Shown here piece by piece: positions 7,497-9,700 of a stretch of DNA of 9,700 bases; positions within the stretch are counted from its first letter, which is position 1, and each line of letters opens with the position of its first letter. This DNA comes from Oscillospiraceae bacterium (GTDB lineage: Bacteria > Bacillota > Clostridia > Oscillospirales > Oscillospiraceae): NCBI GenBank assembly GCA_902765975.1, contig CACXBO010000131.1:1-9700 (forward strand), read 5' to 3'. The position numbers were made by a program, and so were the translations under genes. The notes below the pieces were generated by a model, which saw nothing but the letters and a program-made list of their open reading frames with translations, did no database searches and was not told the origin of the DNA.

Positions 7497-8168
7497 TCAC
7501 AGCATTCCGCTGTCCCTCATCGACACGAAGTCGTTCTTTGATATTATAACGTGGTCCCAAAGCCTTATTCCCCGCGCCTCGAGCGCAGCTCTGACCCTCC
7601 CGGTCGTCTCAACGTCGCTCGTGGAGCTTAGCGCGATATCGCTGAGGTGATTGTGCGCGAGAACAACGCGGTCGGCGCCCGCTTTGTAAGCAGCTTCGGC
7701 TATCGCCTCCGGATCTATCATCACGCTGCCCTCGTCTCCGGCAGCTATCAGCTTCAGATCGATGATGACGCCCTCTGCGTCAAGGAAAAGCACGTGCGCC
7801 TTCTCGACCTTCGCGCCAAAATAGAAGGGCATAAGATATACCCCCGCATTAGCAGGCGTGTTTATCCGCAGGATGCCGCTTGCCGTGCTTACGAGATATT
7901 TCTTCGTGATCTGCGGAACAAGCTTTATGAGAGTCGCCGTGTTTGCGCCTACGCCCGGCACGGAGCATAGCTCGTCCACCGTTGCCGCAAGCACGCTTGA
8001 AAGCGACCCGAACCGATCAATAAGCGCTTTAGAAACGGGATACACGTCCGCCATCGGTATGGCATAAAAAAGCAGCAGCTCAAGAGCGCGGTACTCCGTC
8101 ATGCCGTCGAGCCCCTTTTCCCTGAACTGTGCCTTGAGCCTCTCCCTGTGTCCATCGTGTATGCCCAT
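7497..8168 (-). CDS. radC: RadC family JAMM/MPN domain protein
   Basis: The 223-aa protein carries an N-terminal helix-hairpin-helix-like part: HRERLKAQF (7-15), ALELLLFYAIP (28-38) and VPGVGANTATLIKL (70-83). The C-terminal MPN(JAMM) domain spans about 100-223. The JAMM signature H-x-H-x7-S-x2-D is kept at H172, H174, S182 and D185, with E122 as the likely upstream glutamate. However, the usual HNHPSG reads HNHLSD, and the Pro before the Ser is also replaced. The family was once called a DNA repair protein, but its biochemical role is unsettled. Its length and position near mreB are typical for Firmicutes. The ATG at 8168 has GGGAGG 11-12 nt upstream, a slightly long spacing. It leads uvrB and the CotH/SLH gene in one probable operon. 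Confidence 0.93.
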   Translation of the reverse strand: MGIHDGHRERLKAQFREKGLDGMTEYRALELLLFYAIPMADVYPVSKALIDRFGSLSSVLAATVDELCSVPGVGANTATLIKLVPQITKKYLVSTASGILRINTPANAGVYLMPFYFGAKVEKAHVLFLDAEGVIIDLKLIAAGDEGSVMIDPEAIAEAAYKAGADRVVLAHNHLSDIALSSTSDVETTGRVRAALEARGIRLWDHVIISKNDFVSMRDSGML

Positions 8169-8200
8169 ATGAGACGCACCCTCCCATGGTGATTACTTTC

Positions 8201-8227
8201 TGTATAATGTCCTCAGATAATCATCAA
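8201..8227 (-). promoter_or_regulatory. Possible weak promoter for radC-uvrB-CotH/SLH
   Basis: On the minus strand, TTGATG (8227-8222) and TATACA (8206-8201) are 15 bp apart, about 33 bp before the radC ATG. Both hexamers match the sigma-A consensus at 4 of 6 positions and the spacing is short, so the call is weak. Readthrough from tsaD, or a promoter further upstream in the gap, is equally possible. Confidence 0.3.
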
Positions 8228-8265
8228 AACCGCACTTTCGCGTTTTCGCCCCCGCATTCGGGCGT

Positions 8266-8298
8266 GAAAGATAAAACCCGAAAACGTCTCCGTTTTCG
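8266..8298 (-). terminator. GAGA-capped hairpin with T-rich tail, possible terminator or attenuator
   Basis: On the minus strand a perfect 8-bp stem CGAAAACG/CGTTTTCG (8298-8291 with 8286-8279) is closed by GAGA, a stable GNRA-type tetraloop. GGTTTTATCTTTC follows. Only half the pairs are G-C and the T-run is broken by A and C, so it would be a modest terminator. It lies about 280 bp after the tsaD stop and about 110 bp before radC. It could end the tsaD transcript or attenuate radC. Confidence 0.35.
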
Positions 8299-8330
8299 CC
8301 TGACTTCGCCCGCTTTTCGCCGTCTTTCGC

Positions 8331-8362
8331 TTCGACCTTTTCCGCCCCGTTTCGACCTTTTC
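8331..8362. repeat. 12-bp direct repeat with 20-bp period
   Basis: TTCGACCTTTTC occurs at 8331-8342 and again at 8351-8362. The copies sit at the right end of a stretch that is purine-rich on the minus strand and full of GGCGAA/CGAAA words. No function is evident. It may be a low-complexity expansion or paired protein-binding sites. Confidence 0.6.
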
Positions 8363-8390
8363 GGTTTACGATAAATCGTCACGTAAACCG
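8362..8390. repeat. Perfect 9-bp inverted repeat next to the DnaA-like boxes
   Basis: CGGTTTACG (8362-8370) is exactly mirrored by CGTAAACCG (8382-8390) around an 11-nt spacer. A second, overlapping palindrome ACGAT-AA-ATCGT lies at 8368-8379, so two mutually exclusive foldings are possible. Neither strand has a T-run after it, so it is not a typical terminator. It could be an operator or a structured leader element. Confidence 0.65.
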
Positions 8391-8402
8391 GATAACAAAG
8401 AG

Positions 8403-8432
8403 TTATTCACATTTTCCACAGGGTTTTCCACA
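8403..8432 (+). promoter_or_regulatory. Cluster of three DnaA-box-like 9-mers
   Basis: TTATTCACA (8403-8411) matches the relaxed DnaA box TTATNCACA fully. TTTTCCACA follows directly at 8412-8420 and again at 8424-8432, each with one mismatch to TTATCCACA. All three point the same way. Such clustering is expected for DnaA binding at origins, titration sites or regulated promoters. Genes on both sides run in the same direction and no dnaA or dnaN is near, so this is not obviously oriC. Confidence 0.5.
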
Positions 8433-8580
8433 GCCGGAAAAGCAAGCAGCCACGCGCCTTCGCGGTATTTTTGGAAAAAATTACAAACCGTCGGAATTAA
8501 GGACCGTATTCCCTCGCAGCCGGTAGCGCTGTTAACATAAGAACATGTTTTCGGGCGCGTTATACGGGAAATGAACTTTT

Positions 8581-9606
8581 TTACCCCAAATCGGAGAAAT
8601 CCGCGTCTATCTCGCGGGTGGCGTAAGCGTTCAGCTCGGCTCCTGCGCGGGTTCCGGCGAGGTATTCGTAGTAGGCCTGAGCGCCTATCATAGCGCCGTT
8701 GTCCCCGCAGAGCCTCAGGGGCGGGACGAAAAGGGTCTTCCCCTCGGCGCGGCAGGCCTCCTCGAAGTCGGCGCGCACTCTCTTGTTCGCGGCGACGCCT
8801 CCGGCGACGACTATCTTATCATAGCCGAGCTCACGGGCGGCCGACATCGTCCTCGGCACGAGAGCCTCGCTGACGGCGCGCTGGAAGGAGGCGGCAAGCC
8901 CGGCTCTGTCTATCTCCTCGCCCTTCTGCCCGGCGGTATGCGCTATGTTTACCACTGCGGTCTTCAGTCCGGAGAAGCTCATATCGTAGGGCCGCCCATC
9001 AATCCTTGCGTTTGGCAGCTTATACGCCCTGTCGTCGCCCTTTTCCGCGAGCTCCTGCATCGGTCTGCCGCCGGGATAAGGCAGGCCGAGAACGCGGGCG
9101 GCCTTATCGAAACACTCGCCCGCCGCATCGTCGTGGGTCGAGCCGATTACCGACATATCGGTATAGCCTCTCACGTCGACTATTATCGTGTTGCCGCCCG
9201 AAATGGCGAGGCAGAGAAAGGGCGGCTCAAGCTCCGGAAATGCGACGTAGTTCGCGGCGATATGCCCCCGAACGTGATGCACGGGGATGAGCGGCACTCC
9301 GAGAGCCATAGCCGCAGCCTTGGCGAAATTTACTCCCACAAGGAGGGCTCCGATAAGCCCCGGCGCGTAAGTCACGGCTACGGCGTCTATCTCGGCCTTT
9401 GTGAGCCCCGCCTTCTCAAGAGCTGAGTCGGCAAGGCGGGATATGACCTTTATATGGTTTCTTGAGGCTATCTCCGGCACAACTCCGCCGTACAGGGCGT
9501 GCATATCCGCCTGACTCAGCACCTCGTCGGAGAGCACCTGCCTCCCGTCGCGCACGACGCTGACCGCGGTCTCGTCGCAGGATGATTCTATCGCTAATAT
9601 GTTCAA
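8581..9606 (-). CDS. tsaD: tRNA N6-threonylcarbamoyladenosine synthase catalytic subunit TsaD
   Basis: The 341-aa protein is a complete TsaD (YgjD/Gcp), the ASKHA-fold enzyme that, with TsaB and TsaE, transfers the threonylcarbamoyl group to A37 of tRNAs reading ANN codons. Visible motifs are ILAIESSCDET (3-13), HHVRGH (110-115) with metal ligands H111 and H115, SGGNT (136-140), DDAAGECFDKAARVLGL (159-175), the kinase-family GGVAANKRVR (269-278) and CGDNGAMI (300-307) with ligand D302. The start is a TTG at 9606: a stop lies six codons upstream in frame, no ATG or GTG lies between, and the family N-terminus begins right there. A GGAAGAG ribosome binding site sits 7 nt upstream. It is the first gene after its promoter. 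tsaB, tsaE and rimI, frequent neighbours, may lie beyond the right edge, but the promoter argues for an independent unit. Confidence 0.97.
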   Translation of the reverse strand: MNILAIESSCDETAVSVVRDGRQVLSDEVLSQADMHALYGGVVPEIASRNHIKVISRLADSALEKAGLTKAEIDAVAVTYAPGLIGALLVGVNFAKAAAMALGVPLIPVHHVRGHIAANYVAFPELEPPFLCLAISGGNTIIVDVRGYTDMSVIGSTHDDAAGECFDKAARVLGLPYPGGRPMQELAEKGDDRAYKLPNARIDGRPYDMSFSGLKTAVVNIAHTAGQKGEEIDRAGLAASFQRAVSEALVPRTMSAARELGYDKIVVAGGVAANKRVRADFEEACRAEGKTLFVPPLRLCGDNGAMIGAQAYYEYLAGTRAGAELNAYATREIDADFSDLG

Positions 9607-9641
9607 GGCTAAACTCTTCCTTCATAAAATCATTAAATTAT

Positions 9642-9670
9642 ATTTTACCACGCGATAGTCTGTATTTCAA
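9642..9670 (-). promoter_or_regulatory. Sigma-A-type promoter for tsaD
   Basis: On the minus strand, TTGAAA (9670-9665) and TAAAAT (9647-9642) are 17 bp apart, with TGG before the -10 giving an extended -10. A second TATAAT overlaps just downstream (9642-9637) but at a poorer spacing. The -10 is about 35 bp before the TTG start. The layout closely matches the promoter at 3304-3332. Confidence 0.75.
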
Positions 9671-9700
9671 GGCGCGCAGGGTTTTTTAAGGCAAGAAAAA

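Larger units (their letters stand above)
8169..8580. other. Gene-free gap between tsaD and radC
   Basis: No ORF in these 412 bp has a ribosome binding site or a recognisable product. From right to left it holds three short perfect palindromes (8525-8549), an A/T-rich block (8467-8486), three DnaA-box-like 9-mers (8403-8432), a 9-bp inverted repeat (8362-8390), a GGCGAA-rich low-complexity stretch on the minus strand (about 8230-8361), a GAGA-loop hairpin (8279-8298) and a weak radC promoter (8201-8227). It is much longer than the other intergenic gaps in the window. It could be a long radC leader, a DnaA-binding locus or decayed sequence. Confidence 0.7.

Noticed and set aside
8203..8208. Plus-strand TATAAT as a forward promoter
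   Set aside because: No -35 element lies at a suitable distance upstream, and there is no plus-strand gene to transcribe.
8230..8370. CRISPR-like or tandem array in the low-complexity stretch
   Set aside because: Repeat units are short and degenerate, with no regular repeat-spacer pattern and no cas genes.
8186..8374. Small plus-strand ORF (62 codons) in the tsaD-radC gap
   Set aside because: No ribosome binding site, and a biased Arg/Phe-rich composition that follows from the low-complexity DNA.
8403..8432. Chromosomal replication origin (oriC)
   Set aside because: There are DnaA-like boxes, but no dnaA, dnaN or other origin neighbours, no clear large AT-rich unwinding region, and no switch of gene direction across the gap.
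8541..8552. LexA (SOS) box near GAACATGTTTTC upstream of radC-uvrB
   Set aside because: The Firmicutes LexA box needs GAAC-N4-GTTC. Here the second half reads TTTC, and the site is about 370 bp from radC.
9416..9625. 69-codon frame starting with ATG at 9625
   Set aside because: It is out of frame with tsaD, has no known product, and covers the conserved TsaD N-terminus. At most it affects tsaD initiation.

Overview
The window looks like a chromosomal segment of a low-to-mid-GC member of the Firmicutes (Bacillota), most likely a clostridial gut-type bacterium near Oscillospirales. This placement is inference from a RecD2-type helicase without RecBC, a CotH-like protein with C-terminal SLH repeats, a RadC with a variant JAMM motif, purine-rich ribosome binding sites and sigma-A-like promoters. 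By eye the GC content is in the high fifties, yet ATA and AGA codons are common. All genes lie on the minus strand, so transcription runs from the right edge to the left edge.

Reading in transcription order: tsaD (9606-8581) starts at a TTG codon behind a good promoter. A 412-bp gene-free gap follows (8169-8580). It holds three near-tandem DnaA-box-like 9-mers, a perfect 9-bp inverted repeat, a GGCGAA-rich low-complexity stretch and a GNRA-capped hairpin. Next come radC (8168-7497) and uvrB (true start 7482, not 7560), then a secreted CotH-like/SLH protein (5514-3397) whose ATG directly abuts the uvrB stop. A hairpin with a T-run closes that unit.

A second promoter (3304-3332) begins another tight operon: a small one-pass membrane protein of unknown function (3252-2890), recD2 (2914-683), comF (686-30) and the first nine codons of a gene that reads like mreB (27 to the left edge). 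These are joined by a 25-bp overlap, an ATGA overlap and a 2-bp gap.

Functionally, the window combines DNA repair and processing (UvrB, RecD2, RadC, ComF) with universal tRNA modification (TsaD) and envelope genes (CotH/SLH, MreB start). I see no mobile element, CRISPR array, rRNA or tRNA. Most of the window is ordinary housekeeping. The unexplained parts are the tsaD-radC gap, the small membrane protein ahead of recD2, and the placement of the CotH/SLH gene in a repair operon. I did not find strong evidence for a wholly new system.
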